NCBI GenBank assembly: GCA_013396655.1
Contig: WBMV01006503.1
Span: 1,120,614 to 1,184,613, forward strand
Source of the DNA: Campylorhamphus procurvoides
Taxonomy: Eukaryota > Chordata > Aves > Passeriformes > Dendrocolaptidae
Direction: 5' to 3'
Length of the DNA: 64,000 nt
Shown here: in pieces, positions 26,501 through 38,500 of the stretch
Position numbering within the stretch: the first letter of the stretch is position 1
Layout: each line of letters opens with the position of its first letter
Translations under genes and position numbers: made by a program
The notes under the pieces: generated by a model
Database searches by the model: none
The model's input: the letters and a program-made list of their open reading frames with translations, nothing else
What the model was told of the DNA's origin: nothing

Positions 26501-29500
26501 AGCTAGCAGGCTTCTCTGCTGGAAGCTGTCACTCAAACATCTGGCTTGTAGATGTTATGAAGAGTGGTGCTGCAAGAGACAGCATTGTGTTGGAGACCAC
26601 TGAGCAGGCAGTTCTCCTGAAATCTCTACTCTTGGACCTTTGACAATGTTTTTTCCATTCTGTGGTGCAGCAGATGTCCAGTTTTGCGCAAGTGCTGACT
26701 GATCCCATCAGCTGGCTTTTGCAGTAGCTAATGTCTTAAGTTTCTTCTCTAGATTTCCAGACCCCCTGGCTAAAGTTTTTTGTTTCAGTTCACTTATGCT
26801 AGCCAATTGCTAACTTGTTAAAGCTTGTCTCCCTGGTTTCCTGGAAAATATTTTGGGCTCATTATATGTTAAAGTCTGGATACACTTTCCAATTCGTTTT
26901 GCTCACTTCTACTGGGTTTTGGCTGGGTGTTTCTAACTTGAGTGTCAAGTGAAGTTGATGTATTTTAAAGCTTCTGATCAACTGTTTTTATTTTCAACAG
27001 TTTTTAATTTGATTTGTCTTCAGGGACCTTTCTAAATATCGAGATGTTGTAATTTTTCTTCAGTTTCATCAGATGATTCAGCTTTGACTATTTCGATGGA
27101 AATTTTCCCATTCCTAACAGTTACTCTTTTTATTTTTTACTATTGTAATTTAATAGATAGTTTCCCTATGATGAAGTCAGTGATAGTATGGGCATGTGCT
27201 ATGAATCTTTACTGTCCAAGTAAAGCAGGACAACTTTATTTAGAATTTGCTCTACCTTCATCTTGATTTGTTTCAGCTGAGGTTTGTCACTTATTTTCCA
27301 AGAGAAACTGAAATGGATCTTTGAACAAACTAACTTGAATAAGGGAACTAATCAGCAAGCATATCTTGTCAATAGAGCTGATCATACTGAAACCGATTTG
27401 TACCTAACAGAGACTGCTATTGGGTTTCTGTGGTATTTGTTAGCTGTCAAAAAGTGCAGCTCTTCACTGCTTTCACAGAAGCTGTGAGGATTAGAGCCCT
27501 CTCCAGGAGGTCCGAGTACATCCCTTACTGGAATGTTTCTGTGCTCTGCTCCGGCTTTTGTGTCTTCATGCTACCTTGCTGCTCTGTCAGATCTATTGGT
27601 ATTATCTTTTTAACACACTGACTCACAAAGACTGAGTTTAAAAATCACTTGCTCCTTCCTCTTCTGAGGCAAAGTTATTAAAGCCAGATCAGTTCCCTAG
27701 TCCTGTTCATCACATGTTGCTAAAGTAATCCCTACTTCCCGATCTTGCAGCACGGCTATATCCACTATTTTTGCAGGGACATTTGACTTCAGGCACCTTA
27801 CAGGATAGCCATATGTGAATAATCCTCTGCTCATCTCAGCCCTGTTGCTCACTGTCATGAATAGCCTCACTGAAGTGATGGTACAGTATGTTTTTCTGTT
27901 ACAGGCATTTGGATACTGGAACCTTATGGAATGGTTTTGCTGGGAATCTTTTCTGCCTGCCGATTCCAAGAAATTTTCTGAAGTAAAATTGACAAAAATA
28001 ACTCTATTTCAGACTTTTTGCTTTGCATGTATTTTTAGGTGTTGAGTTTACTCTTGACAAATATAAAAACTTAGAATATTTATTTTAAAGCCATATTCAG
28101 TAGTGCAGCCTTTGATCTAGAAGCAGATACTGCCTGACATCAAAAGTACTCTTGATCTCAGGAGGACTGAAATGCCAGGAATCTCATGGTAACAGTATTA
28201 CATACACGTGCTCAGAGGAACCAATCTGGCACTTATAACTTTGAAATAAATGGGGCATGATTAAGTATATATTAATGTAAATCATAGAATCAAAGAATGG
28301 TTTGAGTTGGAAGGGACCTTGAAGGTCATCTTGTTTCAGCCCCCCTAAAATGGGCCTGGACACCTTCCACTAGACTAGGTTGCTCGAAGCCCCATCCAAC
28401 CTGGCCTTGAACGTTTCCAGGGATGAGGCACCCACAGCTTCTATGAGCAACCCATTCCAGCGTCTCACCACCCTCATGGTAAAGAATTTCTTCCTAATAG
28501 CTAATCTAAACCTTCACTCTCTCAGTTTAAAGCCCTTCCCCCTTGTCGTTATACCTAATGCCCTTGTAAATAGTCTCTCTACAACTTTCTTGAGCTCCTT
28601 TAGGTACTGGAAGGCACTCTGTCTCTCCAGCGCCTTCTCTTTGTCAGGCTGAATAACCCCAACTCTCTCAGCTATCACACTGTTCATAGGAGAGGTTCTT
28701 CAGCCCTCTGATCATGGCCTTCCTCTTGACCTGCTCCAACACATCTGTGTCCTCCTTATGCTGGAGAACACCAGACCTGGACACAGCACTCCAGGTGTGG
28801 TCTCAGGAGTGGAGTAGAGGGGAGAATCTTGTCCCCAGACCTGCTGGCCCCACACCTTTTCATTCAGCCCAGGACACAGTCAGCTTTGTGTTTGAAAAAA
28901 GCAAAATACAATACTATACACATTAACAGTGCCATAATAGATGTACTTTGAGTTCAGCCTTTTAAGGATGGGAGTACATGAATGTTTTAAATTTTTGTCC
29001 TTGGAAAAACCTGCAAAGGGATTAAAAATAGCTCAAAAAACATACCTAACTTGGCCATAGCCTTCAGCAGCGTTTGACCACTATGGCCCATTGAGCCCTT
29101 TATCTCCAGCGCTACTTAGGTCTTTTTTATTTTTCTTTTCTGCAAAACATTGACACAGTTTTATACCTAGTTTGTAACCAGAATATGTGTGCATCAGAGT
29201 TCTAAAATGTGGGAAATAGTACACTTGCAAATTGCAGTCTTGGCATCAGTTATCAATTAATTTAATCTGCTTTAAGGGTATTTTTTAAAAACAGTTTCAA
29301 GAGGAGATAGAAAAGAAAAGCACTGAAACTTGGAAAAGCTAGGAACTTGTGGCATTCCTTGAAGACAGAGAATACAGTGCTGCCAGGAGGCAATAAATAA
29401 TAGACTGGGAAAGTGCCTGCAACCAGAAGGTGGAAGTTGAACAAGATCCCTTTTTAACAATACAGTTACAGGAAAGTAGACATTGTTGGAGTTGCTGATT

Positions 29501-32500
29501 ACATGATAACCAATTAAAAAGGTTTAGTTCCTGTTTGTACTATGTAAGTCTTATGATTTGCTCAGACTATTTTTGTACTGCTGTGGAGAACCTAAATTCC
29601 AATTGCCATGTGTCTCAAGTGTATGAGGCCACTTGAATCTGTCGCAGATTGTTTGCTACTGCTGTCCTTCCTCCCGCAGTAGTTTCCTTGTTTCTGTTCC
29701 CTGTGCTGTTAGGGATCTGATGTTGCTGGAAGCAGGATGGATGGAAACTAGCTGACTAGCTTAGTGAGTGGCCACTCAACACCAGCATGACAGAAGAGAA
29801 GGAGCTATGGAGTGTAAGATGATGACAACCTATTTTAATACCACTGTACAAGGGGCTTAACTTCCATGACTGATTCCACAGCCTCTGAGCATGGGCTGCC
29901 CTCTAAGGGGTCCTTGCAACTTTGATCTGTAAGATATGGGAAAGAAGCTAGACAAATGTTGTCTTTTGTTTTTCATTCCTCTTCCTGGGGGAAGCTTGGT
30001 TAGAGCAGCAAGGTTGCTTGTGGATGTGTGAGACAAGCATCTCTGGATCTTTCAAACGTGTTGCAGTCCAGACTAGCTACAGACCATGCATCTGAACCAT
30101 TCTCTACATGCCAGCAAATTCAAGAAGTATGATTGCTAGAATGGTCTCTTCTAATGTGACAAACTTAAGAAAACATTGAATAGCTTCTAGATTCCAGGTC
30201 AGTCTTAGGATGAATTCTTAGCACTTTTTTTTACCTTGTCTCCACTGGTTTGCACAAGTTTAGGGGGAAGTCTTCACCATAGAATGAATTAAATCAAACT
30301 AACAATTTTGTAGTAAAAACTTTGTTTAATGCCACTTTTGCTGATTGTTGAAGTCACTTAATTTGTCTTTAGCAGGTCTGTCAACTGTCTTGATTGCAAG
30401 CTGCTAGCTAGAATGCTAAACATGAGCTCAAGCTATTTCTGTCTGGAAGGGCTGTGAAACTGCATTGGCGAGGAAACTGTGGAAGAAAGGACTTGTTCGT
30501 ATCCAGCAAAAGGAGTGCATGGAATAGCCTAATTTGTCCAAAATTAGATAGTTACCTTTCATTTTCTTGGAGTCCGAGTTGAACCTCTGAGAGATGCAAA
30601 TGGCCGCAGAAGCTTGTGGGATGCTTTAGGACACTGCAGATGGGTCTTGGAAAGGCTCTTGCTGCCTGAATATTAAAAAAAATAGTATTCATAGGAGAAA
30701 AATGCTCTATTCCACTCTGAAGAACTTGTGGCTATTAGATGACTACTTTTTTTGCCAAGTGGCTGATTGTTAAAGCAGAAAAACCTTCTGCCAAAGAAGA
30801 AATTGGATTCCTTCCATAGCTAGTTTTGGGTTGCCCCAGTTTATTTAGATGTTCAGAAAACACTTTAATTATTGCTTCATGCTTACTTCAGAAGAAATCG
30901 TTTTAATAATTCTGCACTCCTGACCCATTGCAAAAATTACTTGGAAAAAGGACTGTTTGATTTGCTAGTCATCCTTAATGGACTTTTCACCTGATTGTCA
31001 TATCATTGGTAGTTGTGCAATAATTGGACTTGACAGAAGAATTGATACTGAGCCCATACAGTGTTTCTATAAATCCACATTGCTCAGATCTTTGGAACTG
31101 CATTTCTCATGGAAATACTGCTTTCTGTTTTTGTAGGGGCAGGCATTCTTATTTTTTTAAAAATAAATGTCAGATAAAATACTAGGGATGGCATTCACTT
31201 TGAGATAAGTCTCTGCTCTTGCAGTCTGAGCTTCCTGGGACTGCCTTTGAAATGGAGCAGTCCCTGCCTGTGATCTCTAGAGTACAGGGGATGCACTCCT
31301 CTGCTGAAGTGAGCTTGCATGCAAACAGACTAATTGCATTGCATGAGGAGTTGGCAGGACAAGGCTTAGTGCAATGTGCAGATGACCCTAAAGAATTGTT
31401 TCAAACAACTGTGTTTCTTATTCATGGGAGTTAAACTCCTCTTTTAAACAAATTGCAGTGAGTCACAGTTAGTTTTAATGCATAACGCCAGTTTTGTTGC
31501 TAATTTAACCTTTTCCTTTCTGGAGCCCCCAAAGGGAAGATGAGGGACTCAGGTGACAGAGTTAAATAGTTAAGGGCTCACTCCCGCTGTATTTAAGTAA
31601 AAATGGATCCTGAAGTGGGAAGCTTCAGACTTCCTTTACTAATGTTTGACATATGCTGAAGTATTTTGAGCTTTTTTGATTATAGGTTGGGCTTTGCATG
31701 GTTTAGTTGTTTTGTTGTTTAATGCCGTTTCTCAGATTCTTGACTAGAACTTTTTGAGACTTCAGACTTTATCCTTTAGGAATCTGGGAAGTTCCCCCAT
31801 CTAGAGGGGGCAGTTTCTCTAACCTGTGCCTCAACCCACTGCGTGTATTTGCATTTCAGAGCCGTTCTCATCCTCTGCTCTTACCTGCACCAGTGATACT
31901 TGGGGTGATATTCCAAGTGCCTCCGGTCCATCATTACTGCCTTTGCTGTTCCCTCCTCACTTTAGGCTAATGTGCGCCAAACAGCTTAGAGATCAATATC
32001 TATAAGGCATCTGTTCTTACTACTAATAGTAATGATAACAGGTAACCTAATAGGAATAGGTAGCTCTGAGAAGTGCAGTATTAGTTCAGTAATGGTAAAG
32101 GACAAAGCAGGTGTGTTGAAGCATGACTTGACACTCACCCCTTTGTCAAAAGCAAATGAGTGTATCTGGGGATGCATAGCCTAGTGCTGTATGTACTGCA
32201 TTGTTCAGAAATGTGTGTGCTTTTTCTAGCCCTTCTGTTAGTGGCTGCATTGATACGTGGTCTTTATTCTCTCGGGTGAATCAGGCATGTGAAAAACAAA
32301 TCATCCAGCTGCTTGTTGAAGAAAGTTTGGTTTAAATATGAAATGGTGTAAAATTTCTTATCTTGGGAAGGACGGATGTCATTCTCATAAATACATTCAG
32401 AGATATTCCCAAATACGTTTAGTAAATTTTAATGGTGAAATATTATTCTTATAATTATCATGTTGGGATTTTTTATGGTATTAGGTGCAAATATGTGTGT

Positions 32501-35500
32501 CTAATAGGACAGATAAATTTATAACCAGTCATGTTTAAACGGTTGTTTTCTAGTACCTTCTTACCTTACTGTTTAAGGTTTCCTTTTCTGTGACTTTGCT
32601 CTAAGTAGTAGTAGCTCCTTTGACAGATTCCCTTCTACTTGAAGTAGCTTGTTCAGTTGTTACTACTTACTCCTCAATAACTTATCCTTCATATTATTAG
32701 TTGCAATGGAAATGGAGCAAATGCTGTGTATTCTGTATGCTGGCCTATGTAAAAAAGCATGATTTTTCTTTTAATTCTATTAATTGTCTTACCTGTATGC
32801 CACTGGTGTAAAAATATGTAGCATCAGGAGAACCGTCTGTGTCCTGACAAATGTTGACATTACTGTGCTAAACACTTTCTTTTTTAGCTTAGTCCAAGAC
32901 TCAGTAATGAGATACAGATCTCTAAACAACAAAGTTTAGTTTTTAAATACCCTTGAAATGGAGAGAAAAATGATGATGTATAAAAAGTAAAATTGCAGTG
33001 TAAGCATGCAGCTCTGAACTGTCTGGGGATCTCTCATGGGCATAAGCCCAGCTGTAATTTTGTGGCTGTAGTGGGTTGAGACTGGAATGTATAATTCTAG
33101 AGTAGGGGTTTTTTTCTTTAAATTGCTATCTTTGTACTAAACCAGATGTATAAAGGAAATTAACAAAGTGCTATTGGAGACTTCAAGTTACAACATTGTG
33201 GTACCATCTGTCTTAACTCAGTAACCCCAAGTACCCATGTCTTCAGCCCTCCCACAATATGTCTCCCCTCATTTCTTCCAAATCTTCTCTATTTCCCTTC
33301 AGGAGTTTTAACTATCCCCTGTCTCTTCTTCAGAAGACCTACTCTGTGAAAGAGTAAATCTTAATGTAGCAGTGGGTGCAAAGCAACCGCAGGGTTCTCC
33401 TACACCGTAGCAGGCTCACCGTGAGTCTGCATGGTGGATGCTTCCCTTGTACTTCCCTGTCACACGAGGTGCTCCATGTCCTGACACCCTCTGTGCCTTG
33501 CTGGGTACCAGGCTGGGGTGGCCTAGAGCAGCCAGCCGCTGCTTCCTGCCTTCCCTGCCAGTCAGAAAGTGATGCTTTGCTGCCCTCACCCTGTGCCGAG
33601 CCGCTCAGTACCAGCACTGTTGCAGCTTGTTTCTGCTCCTCCGCATGGTCTGCCTCGGGAGGGTCCGTGGGCCAGGTAATACAGGTGAAAATCCCACCCT
33701 TGTTAAAGTTTTTAGGCTTCTGTGAATCTGCTGCAAACAATAGCGGCTCAAATTCAAATTTGCAATGTTAAATTGTGTTAAACAGTCAGATAACCAGAGG
33801 AGGTTCTGGCTAGGCATGCCAGCAGACAGGATGCTTCATGTGCCTTTAAAAGGTAAATGACTGTATGGTTGGAATCCTAACCCACTATTAAAATTATTGT
33901 ACTTTTAGTCAGAATTTAACCCTGTTTTCATCCTCAGTCTGTAAGGCACTTCTGGGAGTCATATAACCCTTTATGTTACAGATTTAGCCATATATACTAT
34001 TCCCTCAGGATCAAAGTGCCTTTGTAATAACATCATTGGTTTTTGCCTTTGTTTCCCAGGCTGTGAGGATATTATTGCAGAGAGCATCTCACTAGACACC
34101 TTAATTGCCATTCTGAAGTGGAGCTCTCAGCCATACGGTTCCAAGTGGGTACATCGCCAAGCACTGCATTTCCTCTGTGAGGAGTTTACCCAGGTCATGA
34201 CTTCTGAGGTCTTCTATGAACTCAGCAAGGACCACCTGCTCACAGCTATTCAGTCTGACTACTTACAGGTAACCTGCAATGCAAAATACAGCTGGTCCTT
34301 CTTGAAGCAGAGGGTGCTGTACTCTGACTAGAAACGTGGGGGAGTAGCTGATTTTAATTTGTACATGAGATTGAGTTTGTACACACTAAGCAGTGCTTTA
34401 ATAATAGGTGAAAAATGAAATTGAAGTAGTGATTAAGAAATCTATTTTCTTCTTGGATTGTAACACAACCCAAATGTGGTATATGCTATTACTTAAAAGT
34501 CTAATAATAGTTTATAAATTGGTGCAAATTATTTTAAACAAGGTATTTCTGAACCTAACATTTGCCTTGCATTTTTAAGAGTTTTTTATAAATCATGCGT
34601 TGATAGTAGTTTTGCCGTAACAACATACATACTAATTTGAGTCAGTGGGAGCTAATAAACTAGTAATCATTCAGAAGACTTCATTTATTTTTGTGGAGAG
34701 ACAGAAAAATACCTTTTCTGACAAGTATTGCAGAAATTATTTTTTTTTGTGACTGTCCTTCAGTAATTGTGTTTTTAGGGAGGGAAAATCATACAGACAG
34801 AAAGAAAGCTTCTGGGTTTTTGCTGCCGTTTCTCTTCAGGGGAGATATCTTTATAATCACAACTAGCCTTTTATAGCTTAGGGTGTTTTTTAAAAGGATT
34901 TTTTTAAATTGAATCCATTCAATCTTACCTTTTTCAAAGAATAAAATCTTAGAGATTATTTAAAGTGGGTTTTTTGGTAAAGTTTTGTTTACTTTAAACA
35001 TTTCAGAAATTACAGTTAACAGTACTGTTAATCATTCGTGAGAGTGTATGTTGTGACTAAATTGCCTACCCTAGTTGTTAAGAAATAACATGGATAAATT
35101 TACCTTTTTCAGTTCATGATTTTTTTTCCTGTAAGAATGCTGAGTGATTAGCACATGTATATAGGTGTGAGCAAAGCTGTTTTATTTGTAATATTACTGA
35201 AAATCTTTCTCTTCACATAGATTATAATTTAGCTGGGTTAATTATTTTCGTAGCTTTCCAGGCTGTGCAGATGCTGAATTTGTAATGTTAAACAAAAGAT
35301 CCAAACACCCAGAGGTAGAACTGCCCCTTTTAATTAAATTCAGTAATTCAAATTTAATACCTGTAACTTTCCATAGCAAATAAAATTTCTCCTTCTGTAG
35401 AAAACTTCATTCTTCTTCCTAGTGATTCAATAAGTGACATGAATCTAGCAATTGTGGTGATGCTATATGAGTAATAGTACCTTAAAAATATTGGGAGAAA

Positions 35501-38500
35501 CTGCTAGGCAGGTCATAAAGTGCAAACACTTTGAGTTTTGGTACAGTTGAGTTTCCTTGGAGCTGTAAAAGACCTGTGTATGTGATTTTTTTTTAATTTT
35601 TCTGTGTGACATTAAACTAAGCATATGCAAATTACTGACTTTCTCTTTCTACCAGGCAAGTGAACAAGATATTCTTAAATACCTGATTAAATGGGGAGAA
35701 CACCAGTTGATGAAGAGAATAGCAGATAGAGGTGAGGATTCTTTAAACCACACAGTACTAAATAAACCAAAATTCGTGAAAGTTCGATTTTGTGGGTAAT
35801 CTGTAACTTAAGGAAATTTAATTGCTTTGTTCATAGTATAGTCAAAACTAAATAAATGCATTTGTTTTTTAAAAGGTTTTGTTCTATGAAAAATGAGAAC
35901 ACAGGCATTCTGAGGGAGATGGGATTGTTTAGCCTCAAGAAGGAAAGGCTTCAGGGGGAATACTAGCAAAGTCTGTAAATATCTAATGGCAGGAAGCAAA
36001 GAAGATAGAGCTACACTCCTGTCACCTGGAACAATGTGAGAAGCATTAACTGAAATACAAGAAATTCTGTTTAAAGAGGAGAAACTGAAGATGGTCAGAC
36101 ACTGTAACAGGTTGCCGAGAGAGTAGTTATGGGATCTCCATCCTTGGAGGTATTCAAATCCCAGCTGGATGTAGTGAGGAGCAGTGTGCTGTACTCTGCC
36201 TGGGGAGGCATGAGAAGAGAGTGGTGGTTGTGGCTGGGCCAAACTTCTAGAGGTCCTTTCAACCTCTGTGATTGTCAGATTTTAAGTCTGGTTGGTTTCC
36301 TGTTCTCAGAATTATTTTGCTTGTAACTAATTCATCAAATTAAAAAAAACCCTGCAGTAACTTTTACTTTTCTGTGCTTATGCAGGCTTCGCACAGTAGT
36401 CTTGCTCTTGTTTTACTTAGTGTCAACCTTTCACTTCAGTTTGAGTATGTCTCTCCCACAAAAATGTATGGTGCTGAGAAACAAGCCAAAAATGGCACCA
36501 GTGTTTTCCCTAAAGTAGATGTAAATGGATTTTTATGAGCCTAGATGCACATTGTTGCTACAGTGGTAACTTCAAGGGCAGTCCTACCTGTTGGATATGG
36601 GAAGTAGGTTAAACATATATTTCCTAAATAACAAATGCAAGTAGCTTGTAATTCGTTTAGACTACAAAGTGTCAATCACATAGTACAGCAGGAGGAACCG
36701 AAAGGGAAGAACCTGCCTGGGTAAAGTGTGACTGCTGTCTTTGAAGGGCTGGCCGTGTTTTTGAAATCCATGGTTATCACTTGCAATACAACTGCTTTGT
36801 CATGGACATGTTTTATGAAATGCAACAAAAAGTCAGTTAAAAGGTGTGATTCTGGTGATCTGAGTAAGTCTTAACCTATTTTCAAAACAGTATTTTCTAA
36901 GTGTTCGTCTTAGGGCACATTGGAACATAATGGAGGCAGTTAAACATTAACAGACCTGGACTGCAGCAGAAGCTGCTCATTTGGAGTAACTGCATAGCTT
37001 CCTGCTCTGTGGCATTTGTTAAGTAAACAGCACACTACTCTTTCTCAGGATCATCAGATAACATGATAAGCAAAAGCAGAAATAAGAGCTACGCCAAGTT
37101 TTGTCAGATTAGGGCCAAATTTGGTCTAGTAGTTTTGTCTGAATTCCTCAGTGGCACTCCTGAGTTTGCAGCTCTGAATATTTGGTGCCACAAAGCATTG
37201 TAGGGTGTAATGAGTTGTGGCTAAAACTCAAGCTGCCTGAGCTGGAGGAGGATGGGTATGTTTGACAGGTTTCCTCAAAGAGTGAAGCTAGTCTAATTCA
37301 GGTTGGACACAATACCTAAAATACATGAGAAGGCAGTTAACTGAGGAGGGACAGTGACCTGAGTGTGTCATATGTTGTATCTTGCAATCTCTAGGAAGGT
37401 ACCCTCTCCTGGCACAAATAGGAGTCTTGTGAGAGCAGCTTGAGTGGGCTTGGCACACTTGTTACTGGGATTGGTTACACAGAGAGGCTTCAGGCCTTAA
37501 TTTGTAGAAAATAAGTCTTTGAAAACTGGGGAAAGGGAGAGGAGCTGCAGGAGGGAGTCCTTGGGGCAATTGCTAGCAGGGAGGTGCAGATGTTTTCATA
37601 GCATAGGTCTTGACAGAGCTTTACAAGCTTTACCCCAAACACTATATTTTTATTTTCTACCTGGTTTACACTTTGAAACTGGCACCCGTGCAAATGACCT
37701 GTGCTCATATAAACTGAACCTGTCTCTATGGATGCTTCATATCTGATTTTAAGGCATGAAATAGAATCACAGAATCATCTAGACTGAAAAAGATCAAGTC
37801 CAACCTCTGACTAATCACCACCTTGTCAACTAGACTGTAGCACTAAGTGCCACATCCCATTGTTAGTTTTGTGGAAGAATGCTGATGAGCACTGTTGATT
37901 TTAAATGAGAATTGTCTTTGCTTTTCTCTAACTTCCTGTAAGCACTGTAACTCCCACTATCCTGTTTAAACTTTTTGATGTAAACCTAACATTTCTCATT
38001 TCTTCCCACAGAGCCTAATTTACTCAGTGGTACTGCTCACAGTGTGAATAAAAGAGGTGTGAAGAGGAGAGATCTTGACATCGAAGAGCTGAGGGAGATC
38101 CTGTCTCCACTTTTACCTTTTGTCCGTATTGAGCACATCTTACCCATGAATAGTGAAGTACTAAGTGATGCAGTAAGTCAGTAGTCTCATACAAATACCG
38201 GCTCTGGGTTCTTTGTACTTCAGATGCTACAATGTTCAGGTGTGGGGGTTTTTTTGCTTTAGTGGGTGTTGGTTTTGTTTGTTTTCTTTAGGATTTACTT
38301 CTGAAATGTTATCATTGAGAGCAATACATGTATAACACACTTCTCCTGGTTAAATTTTCTGGTCTTTAAATCAGAAAGCTAAAGAAAAATCAGTGGTGCA
38401 AGAATTCAGTGTAAAAATGCATTTATTGCAAGTTTTTACCATATTTATATTTAAAACTCCATAAACCTCTTTCTTGATTCTTAAAGATGAAGAGAGGCCT

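Larger units (their letters stand above)
23689..34059 (+). other. BTBD7: BTBD7 intron 3
   Basis: The longest intron fully in the window, about 10.4 kb. It holds two CR1 fragments in antisense orientation (about 24950-25470 and 28280-28890) and a CpG-enriched GC-rich block at about 33,360-33,740 that has plausible splice sites on both sides. The remainder is AT-rich unique DNA with no recognisable gene. Confidence 0.85.
35732..38011 (+). other. BTBD7: BTBD7 intron 5
   Basis: About 2.3 kb containing a sense CR1 fragment (about 35908-36282) and a short antisense one (37761-37860). An antisense open frame of 144 codons at 35808-36242 is read through the CR1 copy and is not a gene. Confidence 0.9.

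Noticed and set aside
28380..28926. Open frames of 70-90 codons that look like small genes
   Set aside because: They lie within an antisense CR1 fragment.
35808..36242. 144-codon minus-strand frame in intron 5
   Set aside because: Mostly the reverse complement of a sense CR1 fragment.
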